Origin: Steinernema hermaphroditum
Taxonomy: Eukaryota; Nematoda; Chromadorea; Rhabditida; Steinernematidae
Direction of reading: 5' to 3'
Assembly (NCBI GenBank): GCA_030435675.1
Contig: CM059624.1
Coordinates: 11,432,769 to 11,496,768 of the forward strand
Length of the DNA: 64,000 bases
Shown here: positions 32,602 to 43,584 of the stretch, one piece after another
Numbering within the stretch: the stretch's first letter is position 1
How the letters are laid out: the number at the start of each line of letters is the position of its first letter
Position numbers and translations under genes: made by a program
Notes under the pieces: generated by a model
The model's database searches: none
Told to the model about the DNA's origin: nothing
Seen by the model: the letters and a program-made list of their open reading frames with translations, nothing else

Positions 32602-33110
32602 AATGTGAAACAAGCAAAATAAATGTGCACATCATTCACAAAATGTATCTTAATACAGTGAGTCCGACCTCGATAGCGCAGTTTCACATGAAATTCTTTG
32701 TCACGGTTGGTTTTCGGTGGTTTTTTTCGATCAGCGCGCCCTCTTTCCGATTCGGAATCCGGAAATGCGTCGCTTTGTAGATCGAAGTAGTGGGCGTATC
32801 GTGAAGAACTCATAATGAAGCTGCGGAAAACGCGGAAGAACGAAGTTTGACGGAGTTTCCTCTTCACATGTTCACCGTAATTATCATACTTTTCGAAATG
32901 GAATCCACTAATCCATGTGAGACCGAATATCATCAAAGTCTCTCCGAGAGGAGAACGGAGACTGCACGGCTTTGATCCCGATACGGTAACTCATAGGAGG
33001 CTATCTCGACCTCATCGGGGAAGTGACATCGCTGAAGCACCTAGACCTGGAGACGTCTACAAGCCCCTCAGACTGAGAGTCTCGTTCCCTGTCGTTCAGT
33101 TTTGCTGAAC
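32602..33110. other. intergenic, nothing recognised
   Basis: About 510 bp. No supported exon. Confidence 0.35.
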
Positions 33111-33739
33111 ATGATCATACGAACGGTCGTCTTCTGCGCTGTGCTCATCTCGGCAGCGAATCCGCTCTTCTCCGACGACGTCCAATGCGAACATAACCAT
33201 GAGATCCGTAAGTTCTCTTCTTTGTCTTTTATTTGTGTCTAATCGAATCCCTTTCAGAAAACGTTCGATTCGCGTTCCGGAAGATCTCCAACAAGACATG
33301 CTTCAACTCGACCATCCCGTGCGCCGTCTGCGGAATGGAGCTGATGAACACTCTGACGAAACGACCGACGGCGACTCACGCGATCGCGAAGTGCGGACAG
33401 CACGCCTCCTTTATGCTAGGAGCAGTGCTGCAGGAGTGCATCGATCGGTGCGCCGACGAATCGGGCGACGCAAAGAAGATGCACAGCATCAGCAAGCGAT
33501 CAGTTCAAGAGACTTCACAGAAGAAGGTGGACGACCTGATGCACTACCAAGTGATAAACTTCAACGTCCCTCTCTACGGCTACATGAACACGATAAACGT
33601 CACGAATCTGGAGAAATTCTTGAAGATGCAGATCGATGTGAGTTGAAGCATGCCGGAGGAATGTTCTAATAACGCTTATTTGTAGATCAAGGCTCAGAAA
33701 GACGTCGACAAATTGCGGGAATCCCTGAAACATAAATAA
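33111..33739 (+). CDS. secreted protein of unknown family
   Basis: Three exons (ATG 33111; introns near 33209-33257 and 33640-33685) give about 176 residues. A signal peptide (MIIRTVVFCAVLISAA) is followed by a cysteine-containing region (NKTCFNSTIPCAVCGMELM, then AKCGQH and QECIDRCADES), a Lys/Gln-rich middle and a C-terminal half rich in Asn/Val/Leu. Several N-x-S/T sites suggest glycosylation. I do not recognise the family. Codon use and GC content match the TIL genes. A secreted role is likely; nothing shows protease inhibition. Confidence 0.75.
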
Positions 33740-33939
33740 TTTGCTTGCCCGACTGTTACGCAGTAGCTTGATTAGCCAGTGCGCTGGACGGCTCTTCACA
33801 CGTACATCCACGACACATATCACCAGCATCACGACTACCGATTTCCACAAAACTCGACCCAATATTCACAAGCAACAACAATAACTGACAATATTGCGAA
33901 AATGACGAAACCATTTGATACAGCATACAGGCATCACAA

Positions 33940-34521
33940 TTACAACTCGTCGGTCGCCTTGGCCGACAATATTTGAACATCGTTCTTCGGCTTGTCCTGT
34001 GCATTGGTTTCGACTCTTCCGATGTTCTGAACCACTTGCATTCCCCTGCAAACTCGTCCGAAGATCGCGTGTTTCCCGTCAAGATGGTGCGCTGGTGCCA
34101 ATGTAATAAAGAACTGTGATCCGTTCGTGTCGGGTCCCGCGTTCGCCATCGAGATGATTCCAGCGCCCGTGTGCTTCAACTTCGGGTTGATTTCGTCCTT
34201 GAAAACGGAGCCATAAATGCTCGAGCCGCCTCTGCCTGCAAACAAGCTTGTAAACAGGAAAAAGTGAATGATCTCACCTGTTCCGGTGGGATCGCCGCCC
34301 TGGATCATAAAGTCGCCGATGATGCGGTGGAAGATCGTCTTGTTGTAGTAACCGCGTTCGGCCAACACCTGAAAATTCTGGCAGGTTCGTGGTGCATGGT
34401 CCCAATAGAGTTCGATCGTTATTTTGCCCATGCTGAAAAGAAGTGGATCACTTAAGACGCTGGAGCACACCTACTTCGTGTTGAGCTCAACAAACCGCTT
34501 CTGGGGCGCTTTCTTACTCAT
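33940..34521 (-). CDS. cyn-12: cyclophilin peptidyl-prolyl isomerase, PPIL1/CYN-12 type
   Basis: Three exons. Exon 1 (ATG 34521, MSKKAPQKRFVELNT) joins to MGKITIELYWDHAPRTC, and a 42-nt intron follows GGDPTGTG. The catalytic features of cyclophilins are present: FHRII, QGGDPTGTGRGG, MANAGPDTNGSQFFIT and DGKHAIFGRV. The length, about 160 residues, and the VEL-T-MG-I-IELYW start match the PPIL1 group (spliceosome-associated cyclophilin), called CYN-12 in C. elegans. It isomerises X-Pro bonds in the nucleus. The intron translates without a stop, so a naive frame would show a false insertion. Confidence 0.93.
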
Positions 34522-34935
34522 GTTATTTAACCTGAAAAGGATCGTAAAACTGCAGCAACAACACCGTCAAGATCACGCGGAAATCGCGCAACACAGAACA
34601 TAAGAAGCAGCGCATTTCAAACTGACAACATTGACAGAACCCACTTCTTATCGGTAGTACATAGATGCCTGAAAGAGAGCTAGGCCACTACAGTATTTTC
34701 CGAGTGATGATTCTTCGTGGCAAATTTGTTGCACCGTAGGTAGGGGAGGAACAGAAAAATCGCGGTAGGAGCCAAAAACGCGAGTTGTCTGCTGGACTCG
34801 TTCGAATCATTTCAGTCTCGTGGCTGTCAAACCACAAGCTCATCGTCTGTGTCTAAGAAGTGCCCCTCACCTCGAATCGTTCCTAACTTTCTTGCAAATT
34901 CGTTCCGCCGACCGGTCGGTCGGTCGGTTGCAAGC
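34522..34935. other. divergent promoter region
   Basis: About 410 bp between the cyclophilin and the His-rich membrane protein, transcribed away from each other. It ends with a CGGTCGGTCGGTCGG run just before the ATG at 34936. Confidence 0.4.
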
Positions 34936-35366
34936 ATGTTCACGTGGCGATTCTGGGTTCTGCTAGGTGTGTTGTTCGTACTTCAAGCCTCTGGAATCGA
35001 AGCGCACTGTCCCCACTGTGGACATCACCATCATGGACATCATCATCATCACGAGCACGGACATCACCACCACCATGTTCATCCCGCGCATCACCACCAT
35101 CATGTTCCACACGCACACCACCACCGCGAATGTAAGTTCGCCATTCTTCTTCCTTTTCGAATCTGTCAACTTCAGGGACTGCTGGGGAGATCGTCATGGC
35201 CTCCGTACTGTGCATCGCCATCCTTGCTTCAATCGTGATCGCGGCCGTCGTCGTGTGCTGTATGCAGTGCTGTGCTGACTGCTGTGGACGCAAGAAGATC
35301 TACATGCCCAACGCGCCCAGCTCCGCCGCGCCCATTCAGAAGCCGCCGACTGTGACCGTTGTTTGA
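34936..35366 (+). CDS. His-rich single-pass membrane protein
   Basis: Two exons (34936-35131, 35176-35366) give about 128 residues. Signal peptide MFTWRFWVLLGVLFVLQASG. Then comes an ectodomain of about 40 residues made largely of histidine (CPHCGHHHHGHHHHHEHGHHH and on) with one CPHC pair. A hydrophobic segment (VMASVLCIAILASIVIAAVV) follows, then a Cys cluster CCMQCCADCCGRKK just inside the membrane, and a short Pro-rich tail. His-rich and Cys-rich patches commonly bind Zn, Cu or Ni, and the juxtamembrane cysteines may also be palmitoylated. I know no named family with this exact layout. A divalent-metal sensing or binding role is inference. Confidence 0.8.
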
Positions 35367-35535
35367 ACTGTCGATTGTGAGAATCAATTTACTCCATTCA
35401 GTAAACCTTGATTTGAGGGGACGCCCCACAATACGGAAATATTTCGAAAAACGAACATCAAAGAAGCATTGGTTTTCACACTGAGGCAAATCATTTAAGA
35501 ACACTTATGTGACAAGTAGCTGTATCATTAAAAAA

Positions 35536-35874
35536 ATGAAGTTTTCATCCATCACCAAGGTCTTCTCGACGAAATCGAAGACCAGTTACAACATGGAACC
35601 CAGAACTGCAGCAGCAGAACATCCTTCCATCGATCAGCAAGCTCCTCAAGGACCCAGGAAAGGATCAAAGCTTAGCCGCAGCAACGCCTTCATCAGACGA
35701 TCTTTCGTGCGTCTCAGCAAACGATCTGGATCGTATTCTGTGACCTCTTCGGATGAATCTATCGAGGAAGTCTGCGAAGCCCTTCAAGCCATCTTGGAGA
35801 TGTACTTCTTGGACAAGCAGACCATGGACACCCTTTACCGAAAAATGCTCGAAAGAGCTCATGAGCAGAAGTAG
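35536..35874 (+). CDS. small basic protein of unknown function
   Basis: A single open frame from ATG 35536 of 112 residues, without signal peptide or TM segment. The first 70 residues are rich in Ser, Lys and Arg (FIRRSFVRLSKRSGSYSVTS), followed by an acidic-to-amphipathic helix (IEEVCEALQAILEMYFL). An AATAAA signal lies at about 35897. The GC-rich coding pattern supports a real gene. The family is unknown, and upstream exons cannot be excluded. Confidence 0.5.
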   Translation: MKFSSITKVFSTKSKTSYNMEPRTAAAEHPSIDQQAPQGPRKGSKLSRSNAFIRRSFVRLSKRSGSYSVTSSDESIEEVCEALQAILEMYFLDKQTMDTLYRKMLERAHEQK

Positions 35875-36231
35875 TCATTGTGTGCTTTTCTTTGGTAATA
35901 AAAGGGTAAAAAATTCTTCGTTCATTGTGGTACTAGATGATGCATCGATGGCCTTCATGCGCTGATGCTAATCTAACTCGCTTTCCTCGCTATTGGAGTC
36001 GGGCTTGCGGTCCCGTCACGATTCTCATCACTGCCTAATACTAATTCTAGCGCTTTGATTTTGAGCGAAAGTCGTTACACACTGCAACACTTCTATGTCA
36101 CCGCAACCTCAGCTTGGACTTCTGTGCAAACACGTCCTCAGCCTTTCGTCCTTCTTGCTCTTTCGGCGCGCCTCTTCACCGTTTGTTCGAGCGATTAAGT
36201 ACGGTTGAAACTCACTGTCCTTCTTTCTCAT

Positions 36232-36522
36232 ATGTTCTTCCCTGTGCTTATTTCCTGTGCCATTCTATGCCTAGCTTCACCATATCCGTACTACGGTAAG
36301 TTCTGAGTGAGGAGCACGTATTCAGGGACGGCTTCAGGCGGACAAACAAGGCAATGCGGAGCGAACGAAGAGTGGGTCCAGTGCTACACATGCGAAGAAG
36401 ACTGCCAGAAGCACTACATCCCGTGTATATCGTCGTGTCTTCCAGCGAACTGCATGTGTAAACAGGGCTTTGTGCGGTATCGAGGGCAATGTTTACCACC
36501 TGATGCATGTGGAGGGAACTAG
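36232..36522 (+). CDS. secreted protein with one TIL domain and a 30-nt intron
   Basis: Two exons (36232-36295, 36326-36522). Signal MFFPVLISCAILCLAS, then a PYPYYG linker. TIL domain CGANEEWVQCYTCEEDC, reactive loop PCISSC (predicted P1 Ser), CMCKQGFVRYRGQC, ending PDAC. The intron would be only 30 nt (GTAAGT to TTCAG). Reading through it gives an immediate stop, so it must be removed. If real it is far shorter than the 39-50 nt norm of the window. Confidence 0.82.
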
Positions 36523-36891
36523 TCATAAAGTCATAATAGTCCTGTCACCAACGGTTTGCTTCGATCCAGAAAGCGTTCATAGCCGAAACCTGTCCTTTTG
36601 GGGACAGGCCCAGTAAGAAAGAAATGCTTTAAACTCGAGGCCATTGGGGCATTTCACACAGTCAAAGCGTCATCACGTGTTCGAACAGGTTTCCCAATTC
36701 TACCCCACTTCTCAGATGTCTCAAACTTATTTTCCCCTAAAAATCAAAGTCTGCTGACATCGGACGTTACACTTCAGCGCCGCGCTCACTGATGATAATC
36801 CAATTAGGCTTTTTTGCGTTTCCGAATGTACCCGTTTTGCGGTTCATAAAGCGCGGAGAGACCGATCGCGCTGTCAGTTCGGCTACTCACC

Positions 36892-37170
36892 ATGAAGGTC
36901 TTCCTTTTTCTTTTCGCTTTCGTCATCGTCGCCGTCTCCGCACAATCTGGTGGGTCCTTCCACTCCACTTTTCCCTTTCCACATCGTTCTTTAGGCGTTC
37001 ATAAATGTGGACTCCGTGAAGTATGGGTAGAATGTGGCATGTGCGAATCGACGTGTGAAGGACGACCAGCGAGGTGCCCGCCGAAGTGTGTGGCCAAGTG
37101 CACCTGCTGGGAGGGTCTGGTGCGCCATAATGGGGAATGTATCTCGGCTTCTGACTGTCCTCTGGCATGA
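36892..37170 (+). CDS. secreted protein with one TIL domain
   Basis: Two exons. Signal MKVFLFLFAFVIVAVSAQS. A 45-nt intron (no stop, multiple of three, so it can be read through) follows. TIL domain CGLREVWVECGMCESTC, reactive loop RCPPKC (predicted P1 Pro), CTCWEGLVRHNGEC, ending ASDC. Pro at P1 is not compatible with standard serine-protease inhibition. CATAAAG about 46 bp upstream is the TATA-like box. Confidence 0.88.
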   Translation: MKVFLFLFAFVIVAVSAQSGGSFHSTFPFPHRSLGVHKCGLREVWVECGMCESTCEGRPARCPPKCVAKCTCWEGLVRHNGECISASDCPLA

Positions 37171-37433
37171 GTTTGGTCACGAGTCCCATTTGTTGCTGTT
37201 CCGACTCTCATCTGTTACTCTGTTAATAATTAATGACGCTAATAAAATTTCCAAATGTGTGATTGCTAGGGTGGCCCAAGAAAGGTATAACCTCTTCAAA
37301 AAAAAAATCAAAACAAGCCTCAATAAGGCTGGACGGTAAGCTCACCTAACTCACTCGGCGAGCGAGTGGTCCTCGGGGAGGGTGAGTGGACCTTGCGGTC
37401 CTGTGTGGAGTGGAGGGCTTCAATTTGAGTCCT

Positions 37434-37555
37434 CAGTGATCGGTCGGGTCGTCCATTCGCTCTCTCAGAAATGAGTTGAGTAAGCGATCGTTCTCGGCCG
37501 ACGTTACTGGCACCATGAACGTCCTGACTCCTAGAAGGCTGCAGTTCACTGACAC
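37434..37555 (+). repeat. dispersed GC-rich repeat, copy C
   Basis: The best-preserved plus-strand copy: GATCGGTCGGGTC, CGCTCTCTCAGAAATGAGTT, GAGTAAGCGATCGTTCTCGG and ACTCCTAGAAGGCTGCAG, in the same order as the inverted copy E. The spacer 37171-37981 has no supported gene; the 141-residue frame at 37476 runs through this repeat. Confidence 0.65.
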
Positions 37556-37981
37556 TTTTTATTACAGTAAACAAAGGGGAAGTTTGTCAACATATCGGTT
37601 CTTTAGCACGTTCGCACTGCACATGATCTCTGTGATCCCTGGCGCCATGAACATCAATGCCGTTCCCTACATACAATTCGGGACTACAGTACTGGACAGG
37701 AAGCGGGTGCAATTATTTGCACTTTTCTGTGACAGCGAGGTGATTGACACAAATAAAATCCTGTTCTTTGATCATGCACTTACTCAGGACACAGAAACCA
37801 AACAAAGATCAGATTTCGGACAAAATGGGCCACATCCTCAATACCAAAATTCACAAATCACAAAACTACAGGCCACCAGTAACCGAACTCGAACCCTATA
37901 ATCTGGTAATCTCTGCTGCGCTCACGACGATATGGAATCCCCATATAATGAGCATACATGCAACTAATCCGCACATTCAAA

Positions 37982-38479
37982 ATGTTGTTCCTCGTGTGCT
38001 GTTCATGGATCCTCTTCCTTCAGGTCAACTCGGCACCAACAGGTACATCTAAAACAGTTTTTACTGTACCCCATCAGAATTTTCAGAGTCTCACCTATGT
38101 GGTGAGAACGAAATATGGCGCAAAAACGGAATTTGCGACAGTTTCTGTGTCGAGCACCCCTACAACTGCACGCAACCCGTCTTCGCCAGCGACAACAAGT
38201 GCATGTGCAGGCAGGGTTACGTGCGTGGTCCCGAGGCGAAATGTGTTTTGGTCGATGAATGCCCTTCGAACAAAACGATGAAGTATGAGCTGAACAAAGA
38301 CACTAGGAAGTATTTGGCTGAAAATGACCGTAAGAGAGTTCACGCCGATCGCGAATCGAGTTCTTCTTTGTTTAGCATGTCAATTGACCGAATGCGAAGA
38401 AAAGCAGATTTGCAAGAACAAGCCGATTCCCTGTTTGGAAGGGCCATGTCCACTGATAGCGGATTGTGTCGATGAGTAG
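37982..38479 (+). CDS. secreted protein with a reduced TIL domain and six-Cys tail
   Basis: Three exons. Signal MLFLVCCSWILFLQVNSAPT. TIL-like domain CGENEIWRKNGICDSFC, then YNCTQPVFASDNKCMC, YVRGPEAKCVLVDEC. It lacks the second cysteine (W-C position) and the cysteine that closes the reactive loop, leaving eight. A 20-residue linker precedes the last exon, which holds the six-Cys module (PCQLTECEEKQIC, PCLEGPCPLIADC). The joint loss of these cysteines is consistent with loss of one disulfide, as some TIL proteins show. The stop is TAG at 38477. Confidence 0.82.
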
Positions 38480-39039
38480 TGAAATATTTCTTTAATTATT
38501 AATTGTTATTCAATAGCCATCAATAAAACTAATTCGTTTAAAGCAGTTCTCGCGAGCCTACTAGCTAGTATAAAATATCAGATTCAACTCAATCGATGAA
38601 CCTACTTATACTATACCCTACTCACATCAGTTTTGTTGCTAAATAGTGAGTTTACGCGCTTTCTTAAACTGATGATTAAACTTAAACTTCTTTAAAAACA
38701 CATTTGTGGTACTAACACTGTTTGTATCCACTGCCTCATGTCCGAGCCGGCTTGCTTAAAGTGCGCCTTAGTCAGCTGCCGAACGAGCTGCAAAGCAGGT
38801 TGTCATCGCAAACAGGATATGTGAGAAACGCGTTTTAAACATGTCTCTTACCGGAGAGCTGCCCACAAATTTCGTGAAAAATGAAAAATTTTCTATTTCT
38901 ATGTGGTGTACATCACACTGATGGAAAGAAATTCTTGAAGAAACTCTAAATGCCTGAACCTTAAAAAATGTGACATTCACAACTTCACTTCTATTGAACC
39001 TAGATGAACATTTACAATAAAACAGACCTTATTTTACTG

Positions 39040-39230
39040 ACAAGGGAACGATCAATCAACGGTGAGAAACTAATATGGTGTCGGTTAGAAAGCATATCGC
39101 ATCTCTTTTGACGGGCATAGAGCGCGTTAGGGACCTAGTATTTTGCACCGTTAATACACTCATCTAGGCCTACCGTTCGCCCCTAGTCTCGCGTCGATCT
39201 TAGAGTTGCATGGTTGACCGTTCCCTTGTG
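39040..39230. mobile_element. small inverted-repeat element (MITE-like)
   Basis: ACAAGGGAACGATCAATCA at the left end is matched inverted at the right (TGGTTGACCGTTCCCTTGTG) with about two mismatches, about 150 bp apart. No coding capacity. Confidence 0.4.
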
Positions 39231-39307
39231 AGCCTGGAAGTCTTCCAGACAGTTGCATGAATTCAGTAAAAGTAAATGGAAAATTTTAACTGTTTCAAAG
39301 ATTCAGC

Positions 39308-39400
39308 CCCGCTCTCTCTCTCGAATGAGCGAAGTGGGCGCTCGTTCTCGACCTGGCACAGTGATCGCCCCCGGGTACACCCGGCAGCCGTAGTTCCACC
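39308..39400 (+). repeat. dispersed GC-rich repeat, copy D
   Basis: GCTCTCTCTCTCGAATGAGC, GGGCGCTCGTTCTCG and CACCCGGCAGCCGTAGTTCC place it in the family of copies A-C and E, with internal loss. Confidence 0.45.
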
Positions 39401-39642
39401 GTCTTGCCAAGAAGACCGCCGTCTTTACCATTTTTATTTTTTTGATGGGTTTTCAGATTTAGCAAAATTGGTTTGAATCACATCGGCCACTTTTCAGACA
39501 TTTTGTTCAATCCAGAAGATCAAACTGCAACTCATTTGGAATTTATGAGTTGCGCAGTTCACCTGGAACTAAGGAATGCTAAGTGCGACCAGGGCGCTCC
39601 TAAGTGTTGGCGCATTACAGCGTCCAAAAGAAGACGACACTC

Positions 39643-40765
39643 ATGAAAATAAGTTGCTTTAGCGATGAAACTTATTACCCTTATTATTCCGCCGGGAACA
39701 TCGCCGAACTTTTCTCTTTTGCATTCAGCATTGTCATCATCATTATCTCACTTTTGTGCGTGCCGCATAACGTATCGCGTACATATTCAATCAACCTATC
39801 TGTCATTATTGTCGTCAACGTCTTGATGAGTAGAATAGAAAGAAGTCGCATCATAAAGTAAGTGAAGCATGTCCTGATGCCGGATAAAGATCCAATTTGG
39901 AGTACCGAATTCTTCCGAAAGTTAACAATTTGGCTCACTGGATGGTCGGGGGTCGCCTACACTACTTTGTCCACAGTCTCGATGCTTCTAATTTACGTCG
40001 CATTTGCAAAGCCATTTGTGTATGCACGCATTGCGAAAACCAAGTAGGTGATTCTAGGGGATTGTTTGTCTTATATTTCACAAAAGGTACTTTACACTCC
40101 TTTTTGTTGTGGCCAATCTCTTCACTTTGATCTGGGCAACACTGAGAAGTTCAGAAATCTTCATGCCAAATTATCTTGGACAAGAAGATATAGATGTTCT
40201 CCGCACTATTTCCTTGGCCCTATTGCTTTTACTTCTGATGCTGATGTTGACCATATACGTTCTGGTGAGCTGACGTGCCACTCTTGTCATCAACTGTACT
40301 ATAAAGATCATGTACCACAAGATAAAGCTACTTCGTAGGCCTACAAACTGCGCCAATCCGGACCAATGGAAGACAGTCAAATATTTCATAATTTACACGA
40401 CCTTCCCTAATATATTCCTTCTGCTCTCCTTACGTAAGGAAACCTCTTCAAAGAGCTCTAATTGTTTCAGCTGGAGAGTTCTGCATGTGCAAGTTTATTA
40501 CCCCAAGTATTGGACTACAGCCTTGTGGATTCTGTGAGTACGTCATTATGTATTCAACGAGTTCGCTGGAATTCGTAAGTGTGTGCATTCGCTCGAAGAG
40601 GGAACAGCGTTCTCTATTCAGATTCGCAACTTTCTCTCCTCATTTACAATACTTATTGTTTTCCGAGAATATCGGGAGGCCATTTTGAGGACATTTGCAA
40701 TGTTCCGTAGAAAGTCGAACCATGTACTCGACATTACCTTTGGAAGCTCTCGATACATCACTTGA
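39643..40765 (+). CDS. serpentine (7TM) chemoreceptor, intact
   Basis: Six exons joined in frame (39643-39857, 39903 to about 40043, then exons to 40262, 40434, about 40577 and 40765). Seven hydrophobic segments are visible: FSFAFSIVIIIISLL, YSINLSVIIVVNVLM, YTTLSTVSMLLIYVAFA, YFTLLFVVANLFTLIW, ISLALLLLLLMLMLTIYVL, VKYFIIYTTFPNIFLLLSL and a last region up to FLSSFTILIVFREYREAI. A basic cytoplasmic tail follows. It resembles the next gene (41365) and the truncated gene at 1731 in order and sequence. Receptors of this class sense odours, pheromones or food in nematode sensory neurons. I cannot assign the sr subfamily from memory. Confidence 0.8.
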
Positions 40766-41364
40766 ATCGTGTAAAGGGAAAAAAGCGGTGTAACCACTAC
40801 GGAAAGCAGACCTATCTTAAGCCTGCCTAGTAGGTACATAGTGAAGCGATTGCATAAGGGACAAGTATTTTTGTGACATCACATACATGTAGTTGTTGCA
40901 GCTTGAAAGATTACTTATTCCAACATTGTCAGGATATTCCAAATAACAAAATCCCGAATGGCCGAAAGTGGCTGTGGCTGCTCGAAAACAAGCTCATAAA
41001 AATTTGTGATCTCGCGGCCCGGCTATGGTAGCTACCGTGGTGGCTTGATCAGCATTAGCTTACACTATTCCTCAAGCACTGTTTATGTCACCAGCAGGGA
41101 TTGTGGATGGTTGCACTTAAGTACCAATTGCTGTACCTTCAGCTTCACTTTTGCATTGCACAACCAGTGAGCATAGCAAATTCTGTTTGTATCAACACCC
41201 TTAATCTACACGTATCAGTAAATGTCATCCCCGCGCACCCCACCGTCACCGATCTTTCACCTGTTCACGTAAATTCCAAAACACAAAATACGTCCAATCA
41301 TCGACAGGTGATATGCCGCGACGTGCATCCTCTGTCCCGATCCATTACTGCATCACATTCGCTG
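40766..41364. other. intergenic between two receptors
   Basis: About 600 bp. A frame continues upstream of ATG 41365 to 41101 but looks noncoding and lacks TM segments. Confidence 0.35.
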
Positions 41365-42555
41365 ATGCAAGGTGCTTCCGACTATCCTGTGGCCCTGAAA
41401 GTGATCCAACAAATTGACCTCTGGTTCCAATACCCCTCCCTTGTGGTTGGTGTGTTCATAATCTTCTTGTCCATATTCTTCGTTCCACGCTCGATATGCC
41501 GACTCTACACGACGAATTTGTCGATCATAACCGTGATAAGTGTCGTTTCTTATATTTTAATGAACGCCAAGGTGGGAACAAAGAATATAAGGTGAGATAA
41601 ACTCATTCGCCTTACTGTGAGTTGCGTTTAGTTTCACTCTTCTTGGAAAGATATACGTCGCTGCACGAAATTTTGGTCTGTTCTCCTACCCGTTCTTGTC
41701 GACGGCAACAATGTTCATGGTTTACTTAGCCTATGCACATCCTGTTCTTTATGTGAAGCTTTCGAAGAAGACGTATAAAGTGTGAAGTGCTCACTGTGAG
41801 TGTCTTCGTATCTTTAGGTTCCTTGTCGTCATGTTCACGGTAGCCAACATTATGGCTATAGTCTGCACATTGCTGCAGAATCCAGGAACGTTCTCAAAGA
41901 ACAAGACGGTCCAAGCCGTTTTATCGTGGTGTCAAATAACCATTTTGTGTGTCATGCTCCTTGTCATGATGGTGTTTTATGTCCTGGTATGCGATGTGTG
42001 TAAATGGCAGATATCAAGGGCTTTAGGTGATCATGCACACTGTCCGCAACATTCGATCGAAGAGGTTAGTGAACGCCCGAAAGAAAGATCGATGGAGCAC
42101 CCTTGTCAGCTTCCTGATATACAGTACGCCGCCCTACATAATCAGCCTTGTTGAAGCACGTATGTTTACGCCAGCGGTGAAATAGTGGTATAGCGCTTTT
42201 AGCGGGTAATGTATGTATTGGGACGATGTACATAGGATCTTGGTCTCCGGCATGTGTGAATCTTATCGCTCTCGGCGGTGCGATGATTCTGGTAGGCGCC
42301 TAGCCAGACCTTTTCTCAACCAACATTTCCATTTTATTCCACTCCACTCGAAGGATACACAGACCCTATTAATTTCAGGCTAAGACTTTCTTGACGACGT
42401 TCACTATCCTGTTCGTATTTCGGGACTATCGCAGAGCGATAATTAAGATCACTAACATGACAAGAATAATCGATGTGCTCCGCAAGAACAAGCCGGTTTA
42501 CATAGAAGTCACAGCTTCAAGTCAACAGAACAACTACTTGCCAAGTGATCGATAA
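41365..42555 (+). CDS. serpentine (7TM) chemoreceptor, intact
   Basis: Six exons with all joins in frame. The start at 41365 (MQGASDYPVALKVIQQIDLW) is chosen by alignment with the truncated relative at 1731-2833 (MAGYSRLVHIL...). TM1 YPSLVVGVFIIFLSIFF, TM2 TTNLSIITVISVVSYILM, TM3 YPFLSTATMFMVYLAYA, TM4 FLVVMFTVANIMAIVCTLL, TM5 ITILCVMLLVMMVFYVL, TM6 LVSFLIYSTPPYIISLVEA, TM7 PACVNLIALGGAMILAKTFL, then VFRDYRRAI and a polar tail. The donor at the TM3/TM4 join is GTATAA, the only one that keeps frame. Tandem with and paralogous to gene 39643. Confidence 0.82.
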
Positions 42556-42685
42556 AAATCTATAAAGTTAAGGTTATATTGATATTTATCCATGAATTTT
42601 GGTTAGTGTATAAAATGTCGGAAATGTGTGGACATGTTGCGTTTTCGCGTGGGTGGAACACACCGGATGTGAAGTTTTCTTAAGT

Positions 42686-42800
42686 TTAAACTTTTTTCGT
42701 TGTCCCGTGTTCTGTAGAGCAGACATTGTTCTCCAGGTGTGACCATATTGCAAAATCCAAAGGATTCAAATCCAACGAATGCGGCGCTAAATTGCTTAGT
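42686..42800 (-). mobile_element. Tc1/mariner-type transposase C-terminal remnant
   Basis: The minus strand encodes NLAPHSLDLNPLDFAIWSHL followed by ENNVC, the characteristic catalytic-domain end (S-DLNPLD-IW) of nematode Tc1/mariner transposases, with a stop soon after. Nothing of the rest of the transposase is seen upstream, so this is a dead fragment. Confidence 0.6.
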
Positions 42801-43584
42801 CCCAGACGCATCGACAAATCAAAGATGTTGCAGTATAAGCTTCCAGGTATCTCCTTTTGTTCTATATTCCGGACGCGCAAAATCACACAAGAGCACACAC
42901 AATATGACATTAAGATATGTGTTAGAGTAGACAACGTTGAGTAGGATCTGCATTGTAGCAACGGTCGAAAGTTCTGCAAGAAATGGGAGAGAACACGAGT
43001 TAAAATAACCGTACGTATATTTTGGAAGTCCGCGGTCTTGGTAGCTAAGGATAGATATGGTGCAGAATTTACTTGGGTGTTGTTAAAATGTTCTGATAAT
43101 TCGCTTTTAAGATTAGGCAAAAACTAGTGATTGTTGCTATCCGGTTGGTCGTAGATAAGTCGTCTCCGGAGAGCGAAACTTCCCACCGATCGACCAGAAA
43201 AAAAACCAGTCACAAGCAGCTCTGGAATTCTCGGGTTTGGCGGAATGAGAAGTCCCTTTACATTACTGTTCTTAGAAGAAAGGAAAACACTTATAACAGA
43301 CTGTACAACTTTTAATTAACTGTGCCCAACAACGTACCCTGTGAGCAAATTTTGTAACATTAAAGGATGTTTATAGCACTGGCCATTCTTCGTTGATCAA
43401 CCCAATACTTTTCAACTTGTAGTGCTCCAAACATTTTAAAGTGAACTACGGACGGTTTTGTGTTAGCAACTACGGAGCCACCCAACATTCTTATCACGGT
43501 GAGTCATCCGGTCAACAAGGACTCAATCGATGTCATCCTCACTTATTATTTCCCCGTCCAGCACCCCTCTACACACTCTTCGCG
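42801..43584. other. intergenic, nothing recognised
   Basis: About 780 bp between the transposon remnant and the kinase. An upstream exon of the kinase gene (frame from 43441) is possible but not supported. Confidence 0.35.

Larger units (their letters stand above)
38480..39642. other. intergenic with two repeat elements
   Basis: About 1.2 kb. It holds the inverted-repeat element at 39040-39230 and the dispersed repeat at 39308-39400. No gene is seen. Confidence 0.4.

Noticed and set aside
37476..37901. 141-codon frame on plus strand
   Set aside because: Begins inside the dispersed repeat, has no signal peptide, domain or splice sites.
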